A DNA stretch of 64,000 bases from Diplocloster modestus (GTDB taxonomy: Bacteria > Bacillota > Clostridia > Lachnospirales > Lachnospiraceae): positions 310,001 to 374,000 of the forward strand of contig NZ_JAHQCX010000001.1 in the NCBI RefSeq assembly GCF_019042245.1, given 5' to 3'. Below are positions 46,993-56,099 of this stretch, piece by piece; the stretch's first letter is position 1, and the number at the start of each line of letters is the position of its first letter. Made by a program: the position numbers and the translations under genes. The notes under the pieces are model-generated. The model saw nothing but the letters and a program-made list of their open reading frames with translations. It had not been told where the DNA came from and searched no databases.

Positions 46993-47148
46993 ATGAATGG
47001 AGCCTCGGTTGTCTGGCCGGGACTTATGCCAGGGATAAAGACGCGGCCTGCGGTGTGCTGTGTCCGTCCCCCCGGCACAGAGCCAAAAGTGAAGTTTTAC
47101 TGCGGGATCCGGGGAAGACGCCGGCCAGAGGTCAGAGAAGCTCTGTAA
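46993..47148 (+). pseudogene. C-terminal remnant of a phosphoglucomutase/phosphomannomutase
   Basis: A 51-codon frame from ATG 46993 (AAAGGAG upstream) ends at TAA 47148. Its centre reads VRPPGTEPKVKFYCGIRG, unmistakably the phosphate-binding C-terminal motif of alpha-D-phosphohexomutases (RPSGTEPK(I/L)KFY), here with Pro in place of Ser. None of the other three domains of the roughly 570-residue enzyme is present. It is most likely a relic left by a rearrangement rather than a working gene, although the ribosome site means it could still be translated. Confidence 0.6.
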
Positions 47149-47163
47149 TTGGAAAGGCTGGCT

Positions 47164-47946
47164 TTAATCTTCCAGCTTCAGCAGCCGGCAATAATCCTTC
47201 TCCGTATCCAGCACACACTGCCCGATCAGTTCGATAAAGGGATCAGGATTTTTGCGGGTCTGGGCCTCGATCAGAGCGTTCACATATTCCTCTTTCCGAT
47301 CGGGAGAGATAGAGACGGCACTGTATCCGTCACGGATCAGCAGATAATTCATCAATAATCTGCCGGTCCGTCCATTACCATCGGTGAACGGATGGATATC
47401 CAGCAGCCGTTTCAGCGCCATCGCCGCCCGTTCGATGGGATGCAGCGTGGCGGCGGACGATAGGATCTGATCGATAAAGTGGGACATCAGATGAGGAACA
47501 TCCTCCGACAGAGGGGGGATATATTCCGTACCCGGAATATAGACCGGCATATCCCGGTAAACGCCGGCGGCCTCCAGGTCAATCTTCTGATAAAATAGGA
47601 AATGCAGTTTTTTAATCATGTCTTCAGTCAGAACGGCCTGCGGATCTCTGGCGCAGGAAAGCATATAATCATAGGCATTGGCGTGCCCTACCACCTCAAG
47701 ATAGGCTTTCAATGGTTTCTCACCGGATACCGTTCCCTTTACCAGCAACAGCCTGGTTTCCTCAAGTGTCAGTGCATTGCCTTCCAGCGCATTACTGCTG
47801 TAGGAGAGGCCGGTTCGGAAATAGCGGTCCAGGGAGGCGCGCTCGTCGGCGGGTATGGAGCGGGCGGTCTTAAGCCGGTCCCTGTAAGTGTCTGCTTCCT
47901 GAAAGAGATTCTGTTTCATCATGTCGATCACTGCCCTTTCTTGCAT
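47164..47946 (-). CDS. Fic-family protein with N-terminal autoinhibitory motif
   Basis: 260 aa. The catalytic Fic motif HPFTDGNGRTGRL is complete near residue 180, including the His for AMP transfer. The inhibitory motif (S/T)xxxE(G/N) is present near residue 53 as SNALEG, so it is a class II Fic protein held inactive until activated. Such enzymes add AMP to, or remove it from, protein targets. The first ATG (47946) has no ribosome site; ATG at 47922 follows AAAGGG and may be the true start. It is a single gene with its own promoter. Confidence 0.9.
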   Translation of the reverse strand: MQERAVIDMMKQNLFQEADTYRDRLKTARSIPADERASLDRYFRTGLSYSSNALEGNALTLEETRLLLVKGTVSGEKPLKAYLEVVGHANAYDYMLSCARDPQAVLTEDMIKKLHFLFYQKIDLEAAGVYRDMPVYIPGTEYIPPLSEDVPHLMSHFIDQILSSAATLHPIERAAMALKRLLDIHPFTDGNGRTGRLLMNYLLIRDGYSAVSISPDRKEEYVNALIEAQTRKNPDPFIELIGQCVLDTEKDYCRLLKLED

Positions 47947-48053
47947 ATATAATCATCATCGGATTCTTGTGTACAAGATTTTTGTGTTCCATATTGCTGC
48001 GGATACCGCTGTGCGGGTGTGCTTTTTGTCTTGGGAATTCTAGTTACGACTAA

Positions 48054-48082
48054 ATTATAACACCCGGAAAAGTATGCAACAA
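48054..48082 (-). promoter_or_regulatory. Promoter of the Fic gene
   Basis: On the minus strand TTGTTG (48077-48082), a 17-bp spacer and a consensus TATAAT (48054-48059), about 110 bp before the gene. Confidence 0.6.
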
Positions 48083-48163
48083 GGGGCAGGGGAAGAAAAA
48101 GATGTTTCCTATTACCTTAGTTCTAGAAAGTCCAGTTATAAAAACGTTTTCTAAAGTTAATAT

Positions 48164-48192
48164 CGAAAAACGGATGCCTTTTGAGCATCCGT
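48164..48192 (-). terminator. Terminator of the tRNA-Gly gene
   Basis: On the minus strand ACGGATGC pairs with GCATCCGT (48185-48192 with 48170-48177) around a 7-base loop, followed by TTTTTCG. Confidence 0.8.
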
Positions 48193-48216
48193 ATCCATGT
48201 GATTTCCAATAAAAAA

Positions 48217-48287
48217 AGCGGATAACGGGAATCGAACCCGCCTATCCAGCTTGGGAAGCTGGTGTTCTACCAATGAACTATATCCGC
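48217..48287 (-). tRNA. tRNA-Gly (anticodon CCC)
   Basis: 71 nt on the minus strand, a full cloverleaf: acceptor GCGGATA/TATCCGC, D-stem GTTC/GAAC, anticodon stem CCAGC/GCTGG with loop TTCCCAA (anticodon CCC) and T-arm GCGGG/CCCGT with loop TTCGATT. Discriminator base is T; CCA is not encoded. It is flanked by its own promoter and terminator. Confidence 0.95.
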
Positions 48288-48299
48288 ATCGCATATACT

Positions 48300-48328
48300 A
48301 TTATGTGTGGTTTTGTACAAAAAGTCAA
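48300..48328 (-). promoter_or_regulatory. Promoter of the tRNA-Gly gene
   Basis: On the minus strand TTGACT (48323-48328), a 17-bp spacer and CATAAT (48300-48305), placing the transcript start a few bases before the mature tRNA. Confidence 0.75.
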
Positions 48329-48599
48329 GAAAAAATTTTAATGTTTTTCTGGATGTGTGTAGGATTACAATACATGTGTGACAACTGAAGAAACAACATC
48401 CGGACATCCGGGGACAGGCCCCTTTCTCCGCGCAGCTGCTTGAGAATATGGCGATACTACCGAAAGGTGCCAGTCCCCTCTCCTCTGACTGGGAATAAGT
48501 ACGTTAATTGAAAGCAATAGAAGGAGGACAGCCAAAATAGCATATTTAACCCAAGTCCGGTCATATAATGAAGCAAGCGCCAACTGAACCGGAGAACCT
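48329..48599. other. Gap between tRNA-Gly and the DedA gene
   Basis: About 270 bp with no supported gene. Small inverted repeats such as GGGGACAGGCCCC (48410-48422) and a stray AAGGAGGAC at 48522 are seen, but no start codon with a convincing frame follows. It may hold the dedA leader. Confidence 0.4.
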
Positions 48600-49223
48600 A
48601 TGCAGGATATCGTAATCAAAATTATGAATGAATATGGTTATCTGGGCATCATATTCCTGATCTTTATAGAAAATATATTTCCGCCCATACCGTCCGAGGT
48701 CATCTTAACCTTCGGCGGCTTTTTGACCACCTGTACCGTGATGAATGTACCCGGCGTAGTCGTTTTCGCCACGGTAGGTTCTGTGATGGGAGCCTTTCTT
48801 CTATACTATTTAGGGTATTTTTTGTCTCCTTCCAGACAGGAACAGCTGATTAACGGAAAAGTAGGAAAACTCCTGCACCTGAAAATGGAAAGTTTCCAAA
48901 AAGGACAGTCGTGGTTTGAAAAGCACGGGAACACGACCGTCTTTTTCTGCCGTTTTATCCCAATTATCCGCAGCGTCATCTCCGTTCCGGCAGGGATGGC
49001 AGGAATGGACATCGGAAAATTCACGATACTGACGACTCTCGGGTCCTTTGGCTGGAATCTGGTATTAGTATCGTTAGGAGCCTGGGCCGGCAAGTCATGG
49101 GAAAAAATCGCAGACTACATGAAGGAATATGCGCTGGTCGGGAAAGGGATCCTGATCGCGGTGGTGGTAATCTGGATTTACCGCTGGCTTAAGCGTAAGA
49201 AGAAAACAGTCTGTGAAAAATAA
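48600..49223 (+). CDS. DedA-family membrane protein
   Basis: 207 aa, four to five membrane segments. SNARE-associated/DedA signatures are present: FIENIFPPIPSEVILTFGGF near residue 20 with the re-entrant Glu/Pro pattern, FCRFIPIIRSVISVPAGMAGM near 118, and GSFGWNLVLVSLGAWAG. DedA proteins are scramblase/flippase-like transporters that recycle undecaprenyl phosphate or phospholipids. ATG 48600 follows CGGAGAACCT. Single gene. Confidence 0.92.
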   Translation: MQDIVIKIMNEYGYLGIIFLIFIENIFPPIPSEVILTFGGFLTTCTVMNVPGVVVFATVGSVMGAFLLYYLGYFLSPSRQEQLINGKVGKLLHLKMESFQKGQSWFEKHGNTTVFFCRFIPIIRSVISVPAGMAGMDIGKFTILTTLGSFGWNLVLVSLGAWAGKSWEKIADYMKEYALVGKGILIAVVVIWIYRWLKRKKKTVCEK

Positions 49224-49459
49224 GCGACGGATATTGGTGTTTATAAGATGCAATGTCCCTTGGGGGGAATAATACAAAACAGATGTAATCAAAGCTCCCA
49301 GCTCCCCTTTTGACACAAACGGGCATCCTTCAAGTGTTGCCTATTTTTTAATTTTCAAAGAGAATTCCTCCTATCCTATGGATGCGTAAAAAGTTTCATG
49401 CTATAATGAGACAGACTTGCAGATTCGTAATCCGGGAAAAGAACAGGAGGCAGGAAACG

Positions 49460-50308
49460 ATGAGTTATGCAGACGAGTTATTTATCCATATGTGTAAAGA
49501 CATATTGGAAAATGGGACAAGCACGGAAGGAGAAAAGGTCCGTCCTCACTGGGAGGATGGGGCCTCAGCCTATACCATAAAGAAATTTGGTGTTGTGAAC
49601 CGATATGATTTATCCAGAGAATTTCCGGCGCTGACTTTAAGGAAGACAGCGATTAAGAGCGCTGCCGATGAAATGCTCTGGATCTGGCAGAGAAAATCCA
49701 ATAACATTAAGGACCTGAACAGCCATATCTGGGACAGCTGGGCTGATGAGGAAGGATCGATCGGGAAGGCGTACGGCTACCAGATGCAGGTGAAACATCA
49801 GTACCGGGAAGGGCTGATGGATCAGGTGGACCGGGTGATCTATGACCTGAAACACAATCCGTACAGCAGACGGATTATGACAAACCTGTATGTACATCAG
49901 GATCTGCATGAGATGAATCTGTATCCCTGCGCGTACAGTATGACTTTTAATGTCACGAAGGAAAAGAACAGTGAAAAGCTTAAGTTAAATGCGATTCTCA
50001 ACCAGCGGTCCCAGGATATCCTGACGGCGAATAACTGGAATGTGGTACAGTATTCGGTGCTGGTGTATATGCTGGCCCAGATCTGTGACATGGTCCCGGG
50101 AGAACTGGTGCATGTCATCGCGGACGCCCATATTTATGACCGGCATATTCCTCTGGTGGAGGAGCTGATTACCCGTCCCACGTATGCGGCCCCTACATTT
50201 AAGCTGAACCCTGAGATTAAGAATTTCTATGATTTTACAGTCCGGGATATTACAGTAGAAAATTATGAAGCCGGGCCTCAGATTACCAATATACCGGTGG
50301 CTATATAA
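49460..50308 (+). CDS. thyA: Thymidylate synthase (ThyA)
   Basis: 282 aa from ATG 49460 with ACAGGAGGCAGGAAACG upstream; an in-frame start at 49382 has no ribosome site. The active-site cysteine is in MNLYPCAYSMTFNV near residue 156 (Tyr-Pro-Cys-Ala instead of the common Pro-Cys-His), followed by NQRSQDILTANNWNVVQY, and HVIADAHIYDRHIPLVEEL with dUMP ligands. It methylates dUMP with methylene-tetrahydrofolate and yields dihydrofolate, recycled by the DHFR encoded 28 bp downstream. Confidence 0.95.
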   Translation: MSYADELFIHMCKDILENGTSTEGEKVRPHWEDGASAYTIKKFGVVNRYDLSREFPALTLRKTAIKSAADEMLWIWQRKSNNIKDLNSHIWDSWADEEGSIGKAYGYQMQVKHQYREGLMDQVDRVIYDLKHNPYSRRIMTNLYVHQDLHEMNLYPCAYSMTFNVTKEKNSEKLKLNAILNQRSQDILTANNWNVVQYSVLVYMLAQICDMVPGELVHVIADAHIYDRHIPLVEELITRPTYAAPTFKLNPEIKNFYDFTVRDITVENYEAGPQITNIPVAI

Positions 50309-50336
50309 GCAGATTTAGAAAAGGAGTTTTCAGAAT

Positions 50337-50825
50337 ATGAATATCATTGTAGCAGTAGACAGCAACTGGGCGATCGGAAAGGATAACAGCCTGCTGGTCA
50401 GCATTCCGTCGGATCACAAATTTTTCCGGGAGATGACCACGGGTAAAGTGGTGGTGCTGGGCCGTAAGACACTGGAGACATTTCCCAATGGCCTGCCGCT
50501 TAAGAACCGGACGAATATTATTCTTTCCACGGACCCGGCTTATCACGTAAAGGATGCCATTGTGGTGCACAGTGTGGACGAGCTGCTGGAGGAACTGAAG
50601 AAATACCCATCCGGGGATGTATTCATTATCGGAGGAGAGAGCGTATACCGGCAGCTACTGCCTTATTGTGATACGGCTCACGTGACCAAAATCGATCATG
50701 AATATGATGCCGACAGCTATTTCCCAGATCTGGATCAGATGCCGGAGTGGGAGATTACCGGTGACAGCGAGGAACAGACGTATTTTGATTTGGAATACCG
50801 TTTTTTGCGCTATCAAAAGAAATAA
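50337..50825 (+). CDS. folA: Dihydrofolate reductase
   Basis: 162 aa, a typical DHFR. MNIIVAVDSNWAIGKDNSL opens the first strand and Met20-loop region, the acidic residue lies in SIPSDHKFFREMTTGK, NADPH motifs are VVVLGRKTLETFP and VFIIGGESVYRQLLP. It regenerates tetrahydrofolate after ThyA action. A ribosome site (AAAAGGAGTTTTCAGAAT) precedes ATG. thyA-folA adjacency is the usual operon. Confidence 0.95.
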   Translation: MNIIVAVDSNWAIGKDNSLLVSIPSDHKFFREMTTGKVVVLGRKTLETFPNGLPLKNRTNIILSTDPAYHVKDAIVVHSVDELLEELKKYPSGDVFIIGGESVYRQLLPYCDTAHVTKIDHEYDADSYFPDLDQMPEWEITGDSEEQTYFDLEYRFLRYQKK

Positions 50826-50858
50826 ATGTAAGAGTACAGGATAAGGTTGGAGAAAGAC

Positions 50859-52067
50859 ATGGACGTAAGAGACAGGATCAGGCATGTGGTAGAGCCGATA
50901 TTGACAAAAGAACAAAAGAGCCGCTTCCGCGAATACTATCCGGAGAAGATCTATAGAGTGGAGCGAAATATCGGTTTGGTTGTTGCGGGGACCCAGTTCT
51001 GTATGATGCTTATCTTTTTTTTCCTGAAGGGCGACTACGTAATGGAGGGAGACGGAAGATTTTATTTGTATTTATATATGTATCTGTTTCTGGTGACCGT
51101 CATCCTGATTCCAGTTTATATGAAGCTCGTGAAACAAAAAAAATATGCCGTTCTCTCCTGGCTCAGACGAGGATATGTGCTCGCCATGTGTGTCTGGGTT
51201 ATGGGTATCACGGTACTTGACCAGATACATGGCAGCGGACTAGGAGTATTCTGTTATCTGATTCCTACCATGGCGGCTGTTTTGCTGATGTCGCCGGCGG
51301 AGAGTTTAGTGATATTCGGCGGACAGTGGATGATACTTTTGCTGATCCTGACTATTAGGGGTATCAATCCGGATGAACTCTTTTCCAGCATTGTTAACAG
51401 TTTCTTTGTCACTGTCCTGGCTGTCTTTATTTCTATGAGGTATTACCGCAGTATGGAGATGGAATTCCGGGACCGGGATATTATCGAGTCCCAGTACAAA
51501 GAGATCGAAAAAGTAAACGAAAAACTGAGTGTCATGGTGAATACGGATCAGCTGACCGGTTTAAACAACCGAAGGTATCTGTCGGAAGTGATCGGCTGCA
51601 AGTTTGAAGAGTATAAGAAACAGAATTGCTTTATGGAGATCCTGATGCTGGATATTGATTTTTTCAAACAGTATAATGACACTTACGGACATGTACAGGG
51701 CGACGCCTGCCTGCGGGAGATATCCGCCATCATCAGGGAATGCATCAGCCAGGAAAACATTGTGGTAATTCGATATGGTGGGGAAGAGTTTCTGATTATG
51801 CATTGCCTCCCCAAAGACTGCCATCGCATCGGTGAAAGCGGCTCCGGGGAAAGTATGGCGGATTGTATCCAGGCCAGGATACGCAAGGCGGGGATTCCAA
51901 GGAATGATACCTTCCGGGATCATGTAACCGTAAGTATCGGAATCTGGCGGGGCTGGCTGCAGCAGTCGGATAATATGGAAAAGCTTATATCCCATGCGGA
52001 TGAGGCTCTTTACAAGGCTAAGAAGGCGGGAAGGGACTGCGTTCAATATTATATGGCCATGCCTTAA
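50859..52067 (+). CDS. Membrane-bound diguanylate cyclase (GGDEF)
   Basis: 402 aa from ATG 50859 behind TTGGAGAAAGAC. Six hydrophobic segments in residues 35-210 form a membrane sensor domain. The GGDEF domain follows: DQLTGLNNRRYLSEV, the metal-binding MLDIDFFKQYNDTYGH, active-site GGEEF in IRYGGEEFLIM, and HADEALYKAKKAGRDCVQY at the end. GGEEF is an active variant, so it should make cyclic di-GMP. It follows folA closely and may be cotranscribed. Confidence 0.92.
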   Translation: MDVRDRIRHVVEPILTKEQKSRFREYYPEKIYRVERNIGLVVAGTQFCMMLIFFFLKGDYVMEGDGRFYLYLYMYLFLVTVILIPVYMKLVKQKKYAVLSWLRRGYVLAMCVWVMGITVLDQIHGSGLGVFCYLIPTMAAVLLMSPAESLVIFGGQWMILLLILTIRGINPDELFSSIVNSFFVTVLAVFISMRYYRSMEMEFRDRDIIESQYKEIEKVNEKLSVMVNTDQLTGLNNRRYLSEVIGCKFEEYKKQNCFMEILMLDIDFFKQYNDTYGHVQGDACLREISAIIRECISQENIVVIRYGGEEFLIMHCLPKDCHRIGESGSGESMADCIQARIRKAGIPRNDTFRDHVTVSIGIWRGWLQQSDNMEKLISHADEALYKAKKAGRDCVQYYMAMP

Positions 52068-52094
52068 AAAAACCTGGCTCTGCCCATGAAAGTA

Positions 52095-52123
52095 TTGACA
52101 ATCAAAGGAAAAAGGTCAATAAT
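52095..52123 (+). promoter_or_regulatory. Promoter of ilvE
   Basis: TTGACA (52095-52100), a 17-bp spacer and AATAAT (52118-52123), 40 bp before the ATG. Confidence 0.65.
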
Positions 52124-52162
52124 AGGAAAATAAATTCAGTATACGGAAGGAAGAGGAGCAGT

Positions 52163-53233
52163 ATGTTAGATATCAGAGTTGAGAAAACCACAAGTCCGAA
52201 GCCGATTCCGGACAAAGATAATCCGCTGGTATTCGGTACGATCTTTACGGATCACATGTTTGTCATGGATTACGAAAAGGGAAAGGGTTGGTATGACCCC
52301 AGGATCGTGCCTTATGCACCGATTTCCCTGGAGCCCTCCGCCATGGTATTCCATTATGGCCAGGAGATGTTCGAAGGACTCAAGGCATATAAAACCGAAG
52401 ATGGCAGGACTCTGCTGTTCCGCCCTGATAAAAATATAGAGAGAGCGAATAATTCTAACAGAAGGCTGTGTATCCCCGAGATCAATCCGGAGGATTTCCT
52501 GCAGGCCATCAAAGCTGTGGTAAAAATGGACGAAGCCTGGATTCCCACGAAAGAGGGTACATCTCTTTACATCCGTCCCTTTGTGATCGCAACCGATCCG
52601 TTCCTGGGGGTCAGACCGTCTGATACCTATAAGTTTATGATCATCTTATCGCCGGTTGGCGCTTATTATCCGGAAGGACTGAATCCGGTGAAGATCTGGA
52701 TCGAAGACGAATATGTCCGTGCGGTTAAGGGCGGAATCGGAGAGGCCAAGACCGGAGGAAACTACGTGGCCAGCCTGGCTTCCCAGGTAAAGGCCCATGA
52801 CGAGGGATATTCCCAGGTACTCTGGCTGGACGGCGTGCACCGCAAGTATATTGAAGAAGTAGGGGCCATGAATATTTTCTTCAAGATCAATGGAACTGTG
52901 GTTACACCCAAGTTAAACGGCAGTATCCTTCCGGGTGTTACCAGGAATTCCTGTATCGCGCTTTGCAGGGAATGGGGCCTGCCGGTGGAAGAACGGCAGA
53001 TTTCCGTGGATGAGATCCTGGAAGCGGCCAAGAGCGGCACCATGGAAGAAGTGTGGGGAACCGGAACCGCGGCAGTTATCTCCCCGGTTGGCGCCCTTCG
53101 GTTTGAAGACGAAGTGATGCAGATTCAGGATGGAGGAATCGGTCCGGTCAGCCATAAACTGTATGATACGGTGACCGGTATCCAGACAGGGAAGATCGAT
53201 GACTTTATGGACTGGACTGTAGAGGTTAGATAG
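52163..53233 (+). CDS. ilvE: Branched-chain amino acid aminotransferase
   Basis: 356 aa fold-type IV PLP enzyme of the longer, eukaryote-like BCAT group. PLP lysine is in IGEAKTGGNYVASL near residue 197; also FHYGQEMFEGLKAYK near 65, SLYIRPFVIATDPFLG and EVGAMNIFFKING, then VWGTGTAAVISPVG. It interconverts Leu, Ile and Val with their 2-oxoacids using 2-oxoglutarate. GGAAGGAAGAGGAGCAGT precedes ATG. Single gene with its own promoter and terminator. Confidence 0.96.
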   Translation: MLDIRVEKTTSPKPIPDKDNPLVFGTIFTDHMFVMDYEKGKGWYDPRIVPYAPISLEPSAMVFHYGQEMFEGLKAYKTEDGRTLLFRPDKNIERANNSNRRLCIPEINPEDFLQAIKAVVKMDEAWIPTKEGTSLYIRPFVIATDPFLGVRPSDTYKFMIILSPVGAYYPEGLNPVKIWIEDEYVRAVKGGIGEAKTGGNYVASLASQVKAHDEGYSQVLWLDGVHRKYIEEVGAMNIFFKINGTVVTPKLNGSILPGVTRNSCIALCREWGLPVEERQISVDEILEAAKSGTMEEVWGTGTAAVISPVGALRFEDEVMQIQDGGIGPVSHKLYDTVTGIQTGKIDDFMDWTVEVR

Positions 53234-53250
53234 ATAGAGACGCTGAGATC

Positions 53251-53287
53251 CGGAGCGGGTAGTCCTTGTGGCTGCCCGCTCCGTTTT
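53251..53287 (+). terminator. Terminator of ilvE, convergent with the glcD operon
   Basis: A 12-bp GC-rich stem with one G/T wobble (53251-53262 with 53272-53283) is followed by TTTT. It ends ilvE 20 bp before the minus-strand glcD stop. Confidence 0.85.
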
Positions 53288-53303
53288 GATGAAGGCTCAG
53301 GTC

Positions 53304-54698
53304 TTATAATATTTTGCCCGGGTTCATGATGTTTTTGGGATCGAAGACGGATTTTATGCCTTTCATGAGCTGGATTTGGGTATCTCCAAGGGATTCCAGC
53401 AGGAATCTTTTTTTGGCGGAGCCGATTCCGTGTTCTCCGGATACCTGGCCGCCGAATTCCTGAGCCTTTTGATACATGAGGCGGAAAGCCTCTTGCATGG
53501 ATTTTTGCCATAGTTCTGTTTCCATATCGTCCCGGCACAGGTAGATATGGAGGTTTCCATCGCCGGCGTGACCGAAGCTGGGGATCCGCATGTGAAGTGT
53601 GCGGGCGATGGAGTGGATGTAGGTGAAGTATTCGGCGGTTTTATTTCTGGGGACTACTACGTCGCATTCATCCATATCGGTAGTAGAGGCTTTGATAGCT
53701 TCCAGAAAAGAACCTCGGGCATTCCAGACAGAATCTTTGCGTTCCGGGGTGTCCACCAGATAGACGTCCCGGGCTTTATTTTCCAGACAGAGATCAGCGG
53801 CTTTTTCATATTCGGTTTGTACCTGTTTGGGACTGCTGCCGTCGAAGGTGAGCAGGAGGTAAGCGTCGGAACCGGTGTCGGGAAATGTTTTGCCCAGGTA
53901 TTCTTCAGAGAAGAGAATGGTTTGCCTGGACATATATTCGAGGGCGGTGGGGACGGTACGGGCTTTGAGTATAAGGGGGACTACATGCAATGCATCCTCC
54001 ATGGTCCCGAACGGAATCAGAAGGCTGATGCTGTGTGCGGGGCAAGGGATAAGTTTTAATATGGCTTCGGTTATCACGGCGAGGGTTCCTTCTGAACCGA
54101 TGATCAGGTTTTTCAGATCGTAGCCGGAACTGTTTTTTACTATTTTTCCGCCCAGATTTTGGATATTTCCATCCGGTAATACGACGGTTAATCCCAGTAC
54201 ATAGTCCCGTGTAACACCGTATTTGACAGCGCGCATTCCCCCGGCGTTGGTAGAGATATTTCCGCCGATGGTCGCTGATTTTTCACCGGGATCAGGGGGA
54301 TAGAAAAATTGATGAGAGAGGGCATATTCGGCCAGATCCATTAATAATACGCCAGGCTGTACCGTGACGGTGAGATTGTCTTCGTCCAGCTCCAGGATTT
54401 TATTCATTCGTATCATGTCCAGCATGATTCCGCCGTAGATGGCGACGGAGGAGCCTACGAGGCCGGTTCCCGCGCCTCTGACTACGACGGGTATCTCTTT
54501 TTTCCAGGCGTAACGCATGATGAGAGAGACTTCTTCTGTGGTTTCGGGCCGGATCAGCAGCTCAGGATAGGCGTTAGTACCGCTTAATTCGTCATGACTG
54601 TAATCCTCCTGAATTTCCGGACCGTACAGAAGGTTTTCTCTTTTTAAAACGCTTTGAAAATAGGTATAATCCTGTTCATCTATTTTGTGATAAGACAT
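53304..54698 (-). CDS. FAD-linked D-2-hydroxyacid (lactate/glycolate) dehydrogenase, GlcD/LctD type
   Basis: 464 aa from ATG 54698 with GGAGGAGCGCTAAT upstream. The FAD-binding type 4 domain shows [16 protein letters not shown] near residue 65, [22 protein letters not shown] near 115 and [14 protein letters not shown]; the C-terminal catalytic domain shows [13 protein letters not shown] and [12 protein letters not shown]. This is the GlcD/D-lactate dehydrogenase family. It lies one base after etfA, giving the order etfB-etfA-glcD of the lctBCD genes for electron-confurcating lactate oxidation. The exact 2-hydroxyacid is unproven. Confidence 0.92.
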   Translation of the reverse strand: MSYHKIDEQDYTYFQSVLKRENLLYGPEIQEDYSHDELSGTNAYPELLIRPETTEEVSLIMRYAWKKEIPVVVRGAGTGLVGSSVAIYGGIMLDMIRMNKILELDEDNLTVTVQPGVLLMDLAEYALSHQFFYPPDPGEKSATIGGNISTNAGGMRAVKYGVTRDYVLGLTVVLPDGNIQNLGGKIVKNSSGYDLKNLIIGSEGTLAVITEAILKLIPCPAHSISLLIPFGTMEDALHVVPLILKARTVPTALEYMSRQTILFSEEYLGKTFPDTGSDAYLLLTFDGSSPKQVQTEYEKAADLCLENKARDVYLVDTPERKDSVWNARGSFLEAIKASTTDMDECDVVVPRNKTAEYFTYIHSIARTLHMRIPSFGHAGDGNLHIYLCRDDMETELWQKSMQEAFRLMYQKAQEFGGQVSGEHGIGSAKKRFLLESLGDTQIQLMKGIKSVFDPKNIMNPGKIL

Positions 54699-54699
54699 A

Positions 54700-55956
54700 T
54701 TAGCGCTCCTCCTTTTTTTGTATGGAAACCGCCTCGTTTCCCAGCCTGGGATGTGTTTCAGGTTTGGAATCCGGTTCCAGGATCTGAAGAAAACCGGACA
54801 GCAGCTGATATAGGTCGCCGACAAAGCCATAGTGGGCGATGTCAAAGACAGGTGCGTTGGGATCGGAATTAATGGCTATGATGCAGGCAGAATTCCGCAT
54901 TCCGGCAGCGAACTGAACGGAGCCGGAGATACCGAGCGTGATGATCAGGTCCGCGTTAACCGTTCGGCCGCTTAGACCGATCTGCCTTTTGGCATCAAAC
55001 CATCCGTTTTCAACCAGGGGCCTGGTACAAGCTAACTGTGCGTTCAGGACAGCGGACAGTTTTTCCGCCAGTTTCAGATCCGCCTGTTTTTTTATTCCCC
55101 GGCCGACGGCGACGATTATTTTGGACTCAGCGATATCCAGAGCCGGTGCTTTGGGCTGAATCTCTAGTATTCTGGTTTCGCTTTTGAGTAAACGGGCCTC
55201 CGGCGTTATCTCAGTGATACTTCCATGTGGCTGGTCCGATGGAGGGGGAACCGGAAATACTTTAGAGCGGACAGTACAAAACTGCGGTCTGTGATTCGGC
55301 GTCACAATCTGAGCCATGATATTGCCGCCGAATGCAGGACGTATCTGTACCAGATCGGTGTTTTCTTTCATTTCCAGCAGAGTGCAGTCCGCCGTAAGTC
55401 CTGCCCGGAAGCGGGCGGCGGTCCTTGACGCCAGTGTCCGCCCCGCATGGGTGGCTCCGATCATCACGCAGGAGGGATGTATGTTACGTATAAAATCTTC
55501 CAATAAATTTACATAGAGTTCCGGCAGATAATGTTGGAGATGGGGCGCGTCATAGAGATAAATGTGATCTGCGCCGTAGTGCAGTAACTGCTCCGCCAAT
55601 GGCCGCGCGTTGTATCCGGCCAGCAGTACGTAGACCGGATGGTGAATGACGGCAGCCAGTTCTTTTGCTTTTCCTATTAATTCCAGGGTGACGTTGTGAA
55701 GTCTGCCATTCCGGCATTCTGCGAAAACGGCAATTCCTTGCCAGGCCTCTTTAGAAAAGAGCGCCACAGCAGGTTCTTCCGACATGGTGATAACCCCGGC
55801 GGGTCCTTTCTTTATACAGATTTTGCACATTTTACAGCCGGAATTGATTTCCAGCAGGCCATCGCGGTAGGAAATAGCGGAGAAGGGGCATAATGACTCC
55901 AGCTCTTTTGCCGTCTGAGGCGTAACTTTATGCTGGTGTATGGTTAATGCGGGCAT
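54700..55956 (-). CDS. etfA: Electron transfer flavoprotein alpha subunit with N-terminal Fe-S segment (LctC-like)
   Basis: 418 aa from ATG 55956, directly behind a perfect AAGGAGGTGATCCC. Residues 20-60 form a ferredoxin-like piece with cysteines in LCPFSAI and [17 protein letters not shown], enough for one 4Fe-4S cluster. The EtfA core follows, with [32 protein letters not shown] and the FAD-binding [12 protein letters not shown] and [19 protein letters not shown]. Fe-S extended EtfA is known from electron-confurcating lactate dehydrogenase. An IS110 element separates it from etfB; its ribosome site was kept. Confidence 0.93.
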   Translation of the reverse strand: MPALTIHQHKVTPQTAKELESLCPFSAISYRDGLLEINSGCKMCKICIKKGPAGVITMSEEPAVALFSKEAWQGIAVFAECRNGRLHNVTLELIGKAKELAAVIHHPVYVLLAGYNARPLAEQLLHYGADHIYLYDAPHLQHYLPELYVNLLEDFIRNIHPSCVMIGATHAGRTLASRTAARFRAGLTADCTLLEMKENTDLVQIRPAFGGNIMAQIVTPNHRPQFCTVRSKVFPVPPPSDQPHGSITEITPEARLLKSETRILEIQPKAPALDIAESKIIVAVGRGIKKQADLKLAEKLSAVLNAQLACTRPLVENGWFDAKRQIGLSGRTVNADLIITLGISGSVQFAAGMRNSACIIAINSDPNAPVFDIAHYGFVGDLYQLLSGFLQILEPDSKPETHPRLGNEAVSIQKKEER

Positions 55957-56099
55957 GGGATCACCTCCTTGTATAATAATGATGTAGTCAATCAAGACTA
56001 CTTAATTAATAATTTACTTAATATCAGATAGCAGAAGAAGGGATTCTTCCTTCATCAGATGTTATCCATAATAGTTATCATGTCTGACGGTTCCTGATA

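Noticed and set aside
48365..48619. Minus-strand 84-codon frame with one hydrophobic stretch before dedA
   Set aside because: No ribosome site, overlaps the dedA start, and the sequence shows no family pattern.
55985..56002. GTAGTC/GACTAC inverted repeat near the left end of the IS element as a terminal inverted repeat
   Set aside because: Both arms are at the same end and nothing matches at the right end; IS110 elements of this group lack terminal inverted repeats.
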